From UBA9300 sp032260385 (GTDB lineage: Bacteria > Bacteroidota > Bacteroidia > Bacteroidales > VadinHA17): a DNA stretch of 64,000 nt. A model generated the notes under the pieces. It had not been told where the DNA came from. It searched no databases and saw only the letters and a list, made by a program, of their open reading frames with translations. The number at the start of each line of letters is the position of its first letter. The first letter of the stretch is position 1. The position numbers and the translations under genes are program-made. Below are positions 1 through 8,543 of this stretch, one piece after another. Location of the stretch: NCBI GenBank assembly GCA_032260385.1, contig JAVVEL010000003.1:1-64000 (forward strand). The letters run 5' to 3'.

Positions 1-57
1 CATGTAGTTGAACATCGCATTCATCAGATTGTCAATTGTTTGTTTTTTGTTTTCCAT
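1..57 (-). CDS. N-terminus of an unidentified protein, cut by the window edge
   Basis: An ATG at 57 opens a reading frame on the minus strand that stays open for 19 codons to the window edge and begins MENKKQTIDNLMNAM. Too little is present to assign a family. It lies downstream of the broken istB gene in the same direction, so it could be a resident gene next to the insertion or a fusion product of the rearrangement. It could also be chance. Confidence 0.3.
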   Translation of the reverse strand, partial: MENKKQTIDNLMNAMFNYM

Positions 58-109
58 TACATTAATCATTTGGTTATCTGTCAATATTACGATTGATAGA
101 CGAAAAAAT

Positions 110-172
110 AATGTAAAGTAAAATTGGAGGGAAGACACTAAATGTAAAGGTTTTACGATCAATCTTTACATT
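110..172. repeat. three copies of a 9-bp motif next to the istB breakpoint
   Basis: AATGTAAAG occurs at 110-118 and 141-149, and its reverse complement CTTTACATT at 164-172. The motif sits between the truncated istB and the partial reading frame at the left edge. It could be an operator of the left-edge gene or a scar of the rearrangement that removed the istB 3' half. The copies are seen directly; the role is inference. Confidence 0.4.
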
Positions 173-522
173 ATCATATAGTTTACATTACCGCAACCTG
201 TTTTTCCTGTGATAAGGATATTCTCAGCTCTCTCTATAAAGCCGCAGTCAGCAAGCATCATCAGTTTGTCCTGTGTGAGATTTCTTTCTGTGTTGCAGTA
301 TACTTGCTCCAGTATAGCGTCATACCTGAGTTTGCTTTGCCGAAGATAGAGAGCTGTTTTTCGCATAGCTCGTTCTTGTAATTCAGCTTCTGCAAGACGA
401 GCCATAAACTCTTTCATAGAAGGCTGATTTTGCACAGGCATTTCAAGCATTGCTTTGTAAGCCTTGGACATCCCATCCAACTTGAGTTCTGCCAGATGAT
501 CCAGAGTGATTTGAGTGTTCAT
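166..522 (-). pseudogene. istB: truncated IS21-family helper ATPase (IstB)
   Basis: IstB is the AAA+ ATPase that selects target DNA for IS21 transposase; intact proteins are usually about 245-260 residues. Only 118 residues are open here. The N-terminal helical part is normal (LDHLAELKLDGMSKAYKAML), and the frame then breaks inside the Walker A loop (ITGKTGCG followed by N instead of K-S/T) and ends six residues later. Walker B, sensor and arginine-finger regions are all missing, so it cannot bind ATP normally. It follows istA by about 30 bp in the usual istA-istB order. DNA downstream of about position 190 has no istB similarity that I can recognise, so the break is a deletion or rearrangement and not a single point mutation. 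Confidence 0.85.
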
Positions 523-551
523 TCGCTTTGATTTAATTGTTTAATATTTGT

Positions 552-2111
552 TTAATTGTATGATTCTTTCCCTCTTATGTTGTCATGGTTGGGTATCTTG
601 AATAGGTCCTCCTGGATTGCTTCCTGTTTATCCAGGTTCTTTTCCAGGATGTTCTTGATCATATTGTAATTTACTCTGCTGCCTTTTAAAGCCCTGCGGC
701 AGGCTGCTTCAAAACGAACAGGAGTATATTGTTCTGAGAGCCTCTTTAAGCCCTTGCATGACAGGTAGCTTTGTTCTATAAATTCTCTCGATGCCAGGAC
801 CCGCTCAAAGACCTCTACAGTATTTTCTCCGATCTCTGCCGCCAGAGATAAAAAGTAATCTGCATCCCATCCTCGTGTTTCCTTATATTTGCGATGCTTC
901 TCGGGCATGTGCTCTTCCACAGTGGTATAACCTCCTGACTTGTAATTACGCCTGTGAACAGCTATGCGCTTAAAGCCTATAAAGATCTCTACATACTCAG
1001 TATCATAAATTAACCTGGTCTTCTGTCCGATGAACTGGTACGGAACACTGTAGCGATGATTATCTTCTCCAAGAACAACATGATAGTTCATCTGTACCTT
1101 ACCCACTGTAGCGTGCTTTACAACAAACGATTCTGCTGGTAATGGTTTCAAGTAGGATTGTTCTTGTTCTACAAACAGTTCATACCTAGTACCATGCTGT
1201 TTTTGAAAAGGAATATGGATGTGTGATTCGACCAGTTCCCGGATTCTCTGATTTAACTCTTGAAGGCTATAGAAAATCTCATTGCGTAACCGGGCATAGA
1301 CTCGAAGATAAGATACATAGACACTTGACTCAACTGAAGGCTTGTCTTTGGGTGCTCGTGGACGAGTGGCTTCCATATTAGTATTATAATGCACACTCCA
1401 TTGATTAACCAGTTCTGAGAAGGTGAACTCATATTTGTCATTCTTCTTGATATATTGCTTCATATTGTCACTTAGAATATTGCGAGGCACACCTCCCATA
1501 TATTCAATACACCGATTTAATGCTGCAAAAAGATGCTCTTGCCTGGCAGATGGCAAAGCTTCAATATAAGGATAGTTGCTATATGGTAAGACGCATACCA
1601 ACACAGGACATGAAATTATTTCGCCAGTATCATGCTCAACTATATGCAATGTCTTTCCTGCAAAATCAACCTGGAGGTATTCGCCTGGCCTGTGATCAAA
1701 GTGCATAGTGGCCTTGTTTCTCCTTCTATACCTGGCAAAATGCTCACAAAACTGTGTATACCCATATCCATCCGGCTGAGAGGATTTGTATTCTTCCCAT
1801 AAAATCCGACGAGTTACTCCGGGTAGACTAAGTTGTTCCGTAAAATAAATAAACTGCTTTTGCAGGTAAAGCAATCGACTGTCTGGTTTTGGGGTCGTCT
1901 GATCGGAGTAAACAATAAGAGCCAGATCCTCTTGTTTCATCTGAAGGAGCTCCGGATAATCCTTACCAGTTAACTCCATCTTCAACAGGTATCTATCCAG
2001 TACTGTGCGGTGTATCCCAACTGCCTGTGAGATTTTTAATTTACTTGTCCCTTCTGATCGTAATTGGACAATGCGTCTAATCTTATCCATACTGATTGGT
2101 TTATTTGCCAT
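552..2111 (-). mobile_element. istA: IS21-family transposase IstA
   Basis: DDE transposase of the IS21 family, 519 residues, full length. A helix-turn-helix lies at about residues 8-45 (KIRRIVQLRSEGTSKLKISQ). The integrase core carries the three acidic residues in family context: D149 (EYLQVDFAGKT), D215 (NILSDNMKQY) and E261 (KPSVESSV). A basic C-terminal domain follows. It is upstream of istB on the same strand, as in intact IS21 elements. The transposase frame is open, but the partner ATPase is broken and no left end with the TGTACAC motif is visible in the window, so the element is probably immobile unless helped in trans. Confidence 0.95.
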
Positions 2112-2169
2112 AGTGCCTCATTTAGTGAAGCACAAAAATCACAAATCAATCAGTATTTACCTTTAAAAC

Positions 2170-2340
2170 TGTACACTTTGGCCCGGATTCCGTTGTACAC
2201 TATATGACGGATTGTCACCGGTGATAAGTGCTGACACTGCCGCCAAAAAATCAAAAATAAAGAAAAACACACCTAAGAAAGTTGTACACTTTACTCCGGA
2301 TTTGATTGTACACTATTGTCCGGATTCCGTTGTACACTAT
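2170..2340. repeat. IS21-type end: two clusters of 24-bp iterated repeats
   Basis: The motif TGTACACT(A/T)T recurs at 2170, 2194, 2283, 2308 and 2330. Copies are about 24 bp apart inside each cluster and are joined by a CCGGATT(C/T)-type linker. IS21 elements carry multiple repeated transposase-binding sites at their ends, so this is the istA-proximal end. The two clusters are separated by about 80 bp containing a TCACCGGTGA palindrome (2215-2224). The outer cluster may be the remains of a second element end. Confidence 0.7.
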
Positions 2341-2481
2341 ACTCCGAAATATTCAGAGTAGTTTGGTTTATTAAAAATCCGTGTAGAAAGGTGGTCTATT
2401 ACACCGATCTACTCTATTCCATAAGATATATAATTGGAATTTTTAACATTTTAACTTCAAATCCTGGCACCAAACTGGCAC

Positions 2482-2516
2482 CAAAAAAAAAGTTACAATT
2501 TTTGAGGTTGTAACTT
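2482..2516 (-). terminator. intrinsic terminator of the tRNA gene
   Basis: A perfect 9-bp stem, AAGTTACAA (2490-2498) with TTGTAACTT (2508-2516), is separated by a 9-nt loop. On the minus strand it is followed directly by a run of nine T. It lies 12 bp beyond the tRNA 3' end, as expected for a tRNA terminator. Confidence 0.8.
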
Positions 2517-2528
2517 CTTGATTTTGAG

Positions 2529-2602
2529 TGGGCCCAGCTGGGCTCGAACCAGCGACCCCCTGATTATGAGTCAGGTGCTCTGACCAGCTGAGCTATGGGC
2601 CC
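2529..2602 (-). tRNA. tRNA with CAT anticodon (Met elongator or Ile2)
   Basis: A 74-nt cloverleaf on the minus strand. The 7-bp acceptor stem is GGGCCCA/TGGGCCC (2596-2602 with 2530-2536), followed by a TAGCTCAG D-arm start, the anticodon arm CCTGA-CTCATAA-TCAGG with anticodon CAT, and the T-loop GGTTCGAGCC. CCA is not fully encoded (only the first C at 2528). CAT can be elongator methionine or the lysidine-modified isoleucine tRNA. The GGGCC acceptor resembles isoleucine tRNAs, which leans toward Ile2, but this is not proven. The IS21 remnant sits just beyond its 3' end. Confidence 0.93.
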
Positions 2603-2653
2603 TTAGTGAAAATGGTCAATTTTCGGACTGCAATATTACAGCATTTCTACAAA

Positions 2654-2842
2654 TTATGCAAGTTTATTTATTTTTCGCCCGTGCAGCGCAGGACAGGGCT
2701 CATTGCCTCTCACTGCCCCGGCACCCGGTTTCCTTAACCCGATGAGATAGCCGTAGCCTTTCCGGATCTCATGCAGGCTTAGGTCTTCCATTTCCGGAGG
2801 CACCAGGTCAACAGGCGGAACCTCCTCCTCCTGCTTGCCCAT
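2654..2842 (-). CDS. small open frame after the sugar dehydrogenase, doubtful gene
   Basis: This 62-residue frame starts at an ATG. The same frame is open all the way back to the stop codon of the upstream nucleotide-sugar dehydrogenase, so reading through that one TAA would add about 77 residues. The peptide is acidic then basic (EEEVPPVDLVPPEMEDL ... IRKGYGYLIGLRKPG). I do not recognise a family. The dehydrogenase already ends at a normal-looking C-terminus. This may be the tail of a deleted neighbour, a small gene, or chance. Confidence 0.3.
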   Translation of the reverse strand: MGKQEEEVPPVDLVPPEMEDLSLHEIRKGYGYLIGLRKPGAGAVRGNEPCPALHGRKINKLA

Positions 2843-2884
2843 AACAAGCGTCAGCAGAATGTTGGCTTTCTCCGGCTGCTGTGT

Positions 2885-4519
2885 TTAGCCTTTTCTGACC
2901 GCTTCCTTCAGGCGCTGTATATGTCCGCGGCCAAGACCTTTCACTTCGCAACCCAGCTCAAAATATCTTTTTATCTTATCATCAGTAAGTATACCGAAGC
3001 AATCAATTATAGCGGCCGGCTGTCCTATTAATTTCACCACCTCTTCAGGGTTAAGGTCCAGGTAGGCCTCATGGGGAACGGCAAAAATGACAGCTTCAGC
3101 GTCATGCAGGGCCTTTCCCAGGTCCTGTTCAACGCGCAGTTCCTTAAGTTTGTCCTGGTTCCTGAAAAACTGTGCCTTGCTCTGTCCCGGTGCGGGGTAG
3201 GTGTCCTGCTGCTCAAACTCAAACCAGTGCTCAACATATGGATCATGCACTTTTATTTCAGCCCCCATCTCTGCCAGTTTTCTTATCACTATTTCCGATC
3301 CGCTGTAGCGTGTATCGCCCACATCCTGGCGGTAGGCTGCACCCAGGACAAGGACATCAGCACCTGCTATCGGCTGTCCCATATTCCTGAGGGCATCGCG
3401 GGTAAGCTGACCAACATGCAGGCCCCGTGTGTCATTAATATCAATTGCCATGGGGGTAAGCTTAAAAATATCATCCTCGAAGCCCAGGATATGCTTGTAG
3501 GACCATACACCAAGTCCGCCGTCCTTGGGCAGGCAATAACCGCCTATCCCCGGACCGGGGAAGATCATATTACTGTGTGTGGGCCTCATCTTTATTGCTT
3601 CAATAACCTTTATAAGGTCCACCCCGTTACGTTCTGCAAAGAGGCTCCATTCATCAAGAAAGGCCAGTATTGTTGCCCTGTAGCTGTTCTCAACGATTTT
3701 TGCCGTCTCCGACTCAATGGGTCTGTCCATAACCGTAAGGGGATACTCGTCGGTATTCAGAACCTCATTGAGGAACTTCACCACCTTCTTCCTGGCCTTA
3801 TCATTTATACCGCTGCATACCCTCCAGAAATCGCGTATGCTGGCAACGTAATTACGTCCCGGCATAACTCTCTCATAGCTGTGTGCCAGCAGGGGATCTG
3901 ATGTTATACCCCTCTTTTTGAATATCTTCTTCATTATGGGATAGGCCACCTGCTCGGTGGTCCCCGGCGCAACGGTAGTCTCAATCAGTACCAGGGCTTC
4001 AGGTGGTATATGTTCAGCAATCACAGCCAGGGATGCTTCAAGTGCAGCCATATCAGTCCGGCCTGAGCGTACATTACCCAGGTCTTTTTTAATATAATCA
4101 CACTGGACATCCACCACCACCACGTCTGCCAGATTCAGCACATCATAGGTATAGGTTGCGATGAGTGTTTTCTTTTTGTTTACACAGCGCTCTATCATGG
4201 GGTCAACTTCAGGATCTTCCGCCTTTACCGGGGACAGGCCACGGTTAAGGATAGGTATCTTCCAGTAACTACGCACACTGGGTCGCTGCATGCCAATAAC
4301 AAACTTGGACGGATCACCATCTTCGTTAACGGTATCGGCCACAATGGCAGCCATTACGGCACCCACGAAGCCAACACCCATAACAACCACTATCTCGCGG
4401 CCTTTGTCACGCTCCAGGCTGACACGTTGCTTAATCTGTTCAAATTCAGTCTTGTAATGTTCTGGTCCGGGCAGGGGGAATTTTTCACCGGCCGGACTGA
4501 TGGAAAATATTTCGTTCAT
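2885..4519 (-). CDS. UDP-glucose/GDP-mannose dehydrogenase family protein
   Basis: NAD-dependent nucleotide-sugar dehydrogenase, 544 residues, which oxidises the C6 hydroxyl of a UDP- or GDP-sugar to a uronic acid for surface polysaccharide synthesis. A Rossmann motif GVGFVG is at 48-53 and follows an N-terminal extension of about 40 residues. The central domain has E180 in LIETTVAPGT and the conserved ETAKIVENSYRA segment near 271-282. The catalytic cysteine C329 is in GGYCLPKD, and a C-terminal Rossmann-like domain follows. The substrate cannot be told from sequence; the WecC-like UDP-HexNAc dehydrogenases are the nearest guess. No glycosyltransferase lies beside it, so it appears to be a stand-alone gene, divergent from the sulfatase. 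Confidence 0.9.
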   Translation of the reverse strand: MNEIFSISPAGEKFPLPGPEHYKTEFEQIKQRVSLERDKGREIVVVMGVGFVGAVMAAIVADTVNEDGDPSKFVIGMQRPSVRSYWKIPILNRGLSPVKAEDPEVDPMIERCVNKKKTLIATYTYDVLNLADVVVVDVQCDYIKKDLGNVRSGRTDMAALEASLAVIAEHIPPEALVLIETTVAPGTTEQVAYPIMKKIFKKRGITSDPLLAHSYERVMPGRNYVASIRDFWRVCSGINDKARKKVVKFLNEVLNTDEYPLTVMDRPIESETAKIVENSYRATILAFLDEWSLFAERNGVDLIKVIEAIKMRPTHSNMIFPGPGIGGYCLPKDGGLGVWSYKHILGFEDDIFKLTPMAIDINDTRGLHVGQLTRDALRNMGQPIAGADVLVLGAAYRQDVGDTRYSGSEIVIRKLAEMGAEIKVHDPYVEHWFEFEQQDTYPAPGQSKAQFFRNQDKLKELRVEQDLGKALHDAEAVIFAVPHEAYLDLNPEEVVKLIGQPAAIIDCFGILTDDKIKRYFELGCEVKGLGRGHIQRLKEAVRKG

Positions 4520-4798
4520 TTTTATTTTTTGGTTTAGTCCTTTCAGGCAGGATGTTTATACTCTTATTTTGATATAAATCTATAAATTATTGTACAATTC
4601 TGACAGGATAAGTTGATTTATTTATTTTCTCCAGGTGGCGTTGTGGCCATTCGTATTCAAGGGCCCCCGGTGGTATAATAAGTGCTTGTTGTATTTTAAT
4701 CCACAGGTGGCACTGTAGCTGTTCTTTCTCAACCTCTCCGGCCTTGTGTGGGTGGTATTATTTTTTTTATTTTTACATTATTATCATCTTTAAATACT

Positions 4799-6247
4799 AT
4801 GAATAAGATAATATCTGCATTGTTAGTAATTTCTACATTTCTGTTTGTCAACTCCTGTACAAGCAGTAATCCTGATATTTCATCCCCCAACATAGTGATC
4901 ATTTTTTGCGATGACATGGGTTACGGAGACCTTGGCACTTATGGTGCCACAGGGTATGAGACACCCAACCTTGACAGAATGGCAGCCAATGGTTTGCGTT
5001 TTACAAACTTCCTATCGGCCCACGGTGCATGTTCAGCTTCAAGAACCGCATTGCTTACAGGTTGTTATGCAAACCGTCTTAATATGCCGCAGGTTTTTGG
5101 TCCTAATTCACAGACTGGCATTAACACAGATGAGATGACCATAGCCGAATTACTCAAACAGAAAGGTTATGCAAGCGGTATTTTCGGAAAGTGGCATCTT
5201 GGCGACCTGGAGCCTTTTCTCCCCCTCCAGCATGGCTTTGACGAATACCTGGGCATACCCTATTCAAATGACATGTGGCCTGTTGATTATGACGGCGGCC
5301 CTATCACCGAAGAATCAATAAACCCTGGTAAGGCCAGCTACCCTCCCCTGCCGCTGGTAGAAAATAACGAAGTAATTGAATACCTTGAGGGACTGGAGGA
5401 CCAGGACAGATTAACCACCAGGTATACAGAAAGAGCGGTCAGGTTCATAGAAAAACACAGGGATGAACCGTTCTTTCTATACCTGCCGCATTCAATGCCC
5501 CATGTTCCCCTGGGTGTTTCCGATAAATTCAGGGGGAAGAGCCGGCAGGGTATGTATGGTGATGTAATAATGGAAATAGACTGGTCGCTTGGCGAGATAA
5601 TGCAAGCCCTAGAAGAAAACGGTCTGGTTGAAAATACACTCGTGATATTCACCAGCGACAATGGTCCCTGGCTCAACTACGGTAACCATGCCGGTTCCAC
5701 AGGCGGACTGAAAGAGGGTAAGGGAACGAGTATGGAGGGAGGAGTACGTGAGCCCTGCATAATTCACTGGCCGGCATTAATAGAGGCGGGGCAGGTTTCT
5801 GACAGGCTGGCTTCCACAATTGATATCCTTCCTACCCTGGCCGACATTACCGGGACCCGGCTACCCGGCCATAAGATTGACGGCGTGAGTATTCTGCCTT
5901 TACTGAAAGGGGATAAGGATGCAGAACCCAGAAAATCGTTTTATTATTATTATCACAATAATAATCTTGAAGCTGTCCGGATGGGCCAGTGGAAGCTTGT
6001 TTTTCCGCATGGTCACCGTTCATATAAGAATGTATTGCCGGGTAATGACGGCTTCCCCGGACCTTACTCACAGGGCAGGGCAGAATATGCCCTTTATGAC
6101 CTGCGCAGGGATCCCGGTGAGAGGTACGATGTAAAGGAACTGTATCCTGAAGTAATTGAAAAGCTGGAGGAACTTGCTGAACAGGCAAGGAATGATATAG
6201 GTGATGAGCTGACGGCAAGGGAAGGAAAGAACAGGAGAGAAAGATGA
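4799..6247 (+). CDS. sulfatase lipoprotein (Cys-type, FGly-dependent)
   Basis: Sulfatase of the alkaline phosphatase superfamily that hydrolyses sulfate esters, probably on polysaccharides. I chose the ATG at 4799 because it gives a clean lipoprotein signal (MNKIISALLVISTFLFVNSC, lipobox Cys at residue 20); the open frame extends further upstream but without sense as a signal. The metal-binding DD is at 38-39. The active-site motif CSASR at 78-82 has a cysteine that must be converted to formylglycine by an anaerobic sulfatase-maturating enzyme encoded elsewhere. A second metal site is in FTSDNGPW. The length of 482 residues is normal. No SusC/D-type pair or glycoside hydrolase is adjacent, so the substrate is open. 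Confidence 0.93.
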   Translation: MNKIISALLVISTFLFVNSCTSSNPDISSPNIVIIFCDDMGYGDLGTYGATGYETPNLDRMAANGLRFTNFLSAHGACSASRTALLTGCYANRLNMPQVFGPNSQTGINTDEMTIAELLKQKGYASGIFGKWHLGDLEPFLPLQHGFDEYLGIPYSNDMWPVDYDGGPITEESINPGKASYPPLPLVENNEVIEYLEGLEDQDRLTTRYTERAVRFIEKHRDEPFFLYLPHSMPHVPLGVSDKFRGKSRQGMYGDVIMEIDWSLGEIMQALEENGLVENTLVIFTSDNGPWLNYGNHAGSTGGLKEGKGTSMEGGVREPCIIHWPALIEAGQVSDRLASTIDILPTLADITGTRLPGHKIDGVSILPLLKGDKDAEPRKSFYYYYHNNNLEAVRMGQWKLVFPHGHRSYKNVLPGNDGFPGPYSQGRAEYALYDLRRDPGERYDVKELYPEVIEKLEELAEQARNDIGDELTAREGKNRRER

Positions 6248-6347
6248 ATCATAACAGATAAGTAAGTAATAATAACCTCTGTAATTAATTCTTAATTAGC
6301 TTAAATTGTTAAAATTGCAGGTTGAATTCTTTTAACAAAAATTACAT

Positions 6348-7418
6348 ATGAGTAGTAATATTGATCCCACGAGGGAAGAAAAGAAGAAGATTTTCAATAT
6401 CTCCCTGGACCTGATATTCAAGCTGGGAGGCTTGTTTATTGTTATTTTCCTATGCTACAAAATTGCAAAGCCCTTTATCAACATTCTTCTCTGGTCGCTT
6501 ATTATAGCCATTGTACTTTTCCCCCTGCTGGAATGGCTCACTGGTCATCTCAAGGGCCGGAAGAAACTGGCGTCATTGCTTATCACCCTTTTGAGCCTGT
6601 CGGTTCTGGTATTGCCAAGCATCTGGCTTGTTAACCAGCTTGTTGACGGGGTAAAGTATCTTGCGGACACTTTTCCGGAGGGGAATTTTCAAATTCCTCC
6701 ACCCACAGAGGCAGTGGCCGACTGGCCCCTTATAGGGCAATGGGTATATGATAACTGGATGCAAGCCTCAGAGAATCTCGGGGAATCATTAAAAGGATTT
6801 ATACCCCAGATAAGCAATTTTACGGAAAACCTGCTTGGGTCTATTGCCAATACAGGCATGGGAGTATTGCAGTTTGCCCTGTCGATTATACTGGCAGGCA
6901 TCTTCATGGTTTATTTCAAAAACGCGGAACGATCAGGCAAGGCTATCTTTGAGAAGGTGGCCGGTGACAGGGGTGACGAGTTTCTTGATGTTTCACTTAC
7001 AACGATACGTAACGTAGCCACCGGTGTTCTTGGCGTTGCGATAATACAAACCACACTGATGGGGCTGGGACTGATACTGGCAGATATCCCGCTTGCTCCG
7101 GTATGGATAATTATCTTGCTTATTATGACAATAGCACAGATACCCGCTATAATATTCAATATACCACTTATAATCTACCTGTTCGCTTTTACGGATCCGC
7201 TGCCTGCTGCGTTATGGACTGTATACTTCCTTGTAATGGGCCTTATAGATAATATTCTGAAACCACTCATAATGGGCAAGGATGCTAAGGCGCCCATGCT
7301 GGTTATTTTCTTTGGCGCCATTGGAGGTTTCATTGCCTTTGGCTTTATGGGACTCTTTATTGGATCAATCATACTGTCGCTGGCTTATATGCTTTATGTG
7401 AAATGGGTGGATGTGTAG
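6348..7418 (+). CDS. AI-2E family permease
   Basis: Polytopic inner-membrane protein of the AI-2E/PerM family, 356 residues, normal length. Hydrophobic segments pair at both ends and a soluble loop lies in the middle (about 100-165). The segment GVLGVAIIQTTLMGLGLILADIP and the final GFMGLFIGSII stretch are family-like. Members export small molecules or act as Na+/H+ antiporters; the substrate here is unknown. The gene ends one base before the start of the CorC-like gene, so the two are probably co-transcribed. Confidence 0.88.
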   Translation: MSSNIDPTREEKKKIFNISLDLIFKLGGLFIVIFLCYKIAKPFINILLWSLIIAIVLFPLLEWLTGHLKGRKKLASLLITLLSLSVLVLPSIWLVNQLVDGVKYLADTFPEGNFQIPPPTEAVADWPLIGQWVYDNWMQASENLGESLKGFIPQISNFTENLLGSIANTGMGVLQFALSIILAGIFMVYFKNAERSGKAIFEKVAGDRGDEFLDVSLTTIRNVATGVLGVAIIQTTLMGLGLILADIPLAPVWIIILLIMTIAQIPAIIFNIPLIIYLFAFTDPLPAALWTVYFLVMGLIDNILKPLIMGKDAKAPMLVIFFGAIGGFIAFGFMGLFIGSIILSLAYMLYVKWVDV

Positions 7419-7419
7419 C

Positions 7420-8469
7420 ATGGGACTTTTATTTCTGTATCTTACCGTAGCGCTGTTATTTTCCTTCCTGTGCTCCTTACTTGAAGCTGCCATACTGAGT
7501 ACATCTCTCATTTACATTAACATGAAAAAGAAGGAAGGGAAGAGGTATGCCCACACCCTTGACCGTTTCAAAAATAATATTGACCTCCCTCTTTCAGCCA
7601 TACTAACGCTTAATACCTTTGCCCACACCATAGGTGCGGCCGGCGTAGGTTCACAGGCACAGATACTCTGGGGCGAAGAATATCTTACTATTGTCTCTGT
7701 AGTGCTGACGCTTATCATACTTATTCTTTCGGAGATAATACCAAAGACACTGGGTGCACTGTACTGGAAAAACCTCAGCCGGTTTACGGTTATTGCCCTG
7801 AAAATCATGATATATTCTCCCCTGTACCCTTTTATCATACTCACAAATTTTATTACCAAGATCATGCGCAAGGACCATAGTCTTCACCCGCTGATAAGCA
7901 AAACGGAATTCCATGCCCTTACGGACAGTGTTATTGAAGAGGGTATAATTGAAGAGGAAGAGTCACAGTTGCTTGAAAACCTTATGAGATTCAGGCATAT
8001 AAAGGTAAGGGATATAATGACTCCACAGGTTGTGGTGGTTGCAGCCGAAGAAAATACCAGGATCAACGATTTTTATGAGAGTCATGAAGAGATTAATTTT
8101 TCAAGAATTCCTGTTTACCGGGATGAATTAAACAATTTCACCGGTTTTGTGCTGAAGGATAAGATAATGGAAAAAATAATTGATGAAGAAGGGAACAAGC
8201 CATTAAAGACCATTATAAGGCCTGTCAGGATAGTGAACGAGGAGATGCCGATCATAAAGTTATTCTACAAGCTGATTGACCTGAAAGCACACATAGCCAT
8301 GGTGGTTGATGAATACGGTACGGTTAGCGGACTTGTTACCATGGAGGATGTCTTCGAAACATTAATAGGCCTGGAGATCGTTGATGAAATGGATAATGTG
8401 GAAGACATGCAGGCATTGGCACGAAAGAACTGGGAAGAAAGGGCAAGGAGGCTGGGCTTGATAAAATAG
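7420..8469 (+). CDS. CNNM/CorC-type membrane protein with CBS domains
   Basis: Hemolysin C/CorC-family protein with an N-terminal DUF21 (CNNM) membrane domain of three to four helices (about residues 1-140) and a cytoplasmic CBS pair (about 185-310: VRDIMTPQVVVVAAEENT ... MVVDEYGTVSGLVTMEDVFETLIG). Related proteins transport or sense Mg2+/Co2+. At about 349 residues it is shorter than members with an extra CorC_HlyC domain, which is missing here. The ATG at 7420 is preferred over one at 7411, because it follows the permease stop by one base and opens directly with a hydrophobic helix. Confidence 0.88.
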   Translation: MGLLFLYLTVALLFSFLCSLLEAAILSTSLIYINMKKKEGKRYAHTLDRFKNNIDLPLSAILTLNTFAHTIGAAGVGSQAQILWGEEYLTIVSVVLTLIILILSEIIPKTLGALYWKNLSRFTVIALKIMIYSPLYPFIILTNFITKIMRKDHSLHPLISKTEFHALTDSVIEEGIIEEEESQLLENLMRFRHIKVRDIMTPQVVVVAAEENTRINDFYESHEEINFSRIPVYRDELNNFTGFVLKDKIMEKIIDEEGNKPLKTIIRPVRIVNEEMPIIKLFYKLIDLKAHIAMVVDEYGTVSGLVTMEDVFETLIGLEIVDEMDNVEDMQALARKNWEERARRLGLIK

Positions 8470-8518
8470 TCATGTATCAGGTCTTGCAGGTCACGAAACT
8501 GCTCATTCTAAACTCATC

Positions 8519-8543
8519 CTGAACTTTTTCAACTTTTTCAGCC
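8519..8543. repeat. pyrimidine-rich dispersed intergenic repeat, copy 1
   Basis: GAACTTTTTCAACTTTTTCAG lies at the convergent junction and runs into the 3' end of the next minus-strand gene. Very similar strings occur at 45234-45265 and 60597-60625, all just after gene ends. The meaning is unknown; it may be a transcript-end element or a low-complexity family. Confidence 0.4.

Noticed and set aside
2465..2487. Tandem CTGGCACCAAA beside the tRNA 3' end as an integrase attachment site
   Set aside because: It does not copy any part of the tRNA 3' end and no integrase is nearby; only the adjacent hairpin has clear meaning.
3071..3901. 276-codon plus-strand frame opposite the nucleotide-sugar dehydrogenase
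   Set aside because: It lies wholly antisense to a strongly supported enzyme gene and its translation shows no family features; it is a shadow frame.
4587..4747. About 50 open codons on the minus strand between the dehydrogenase and sulfatase genes, with repeated CAGGTGGC(G/A) strings
   Set aside because: The peptide looks protein-like but has no family match by eye, no clear start and partly overlaps the sulfatase leader; it is too weak to list as a gene.
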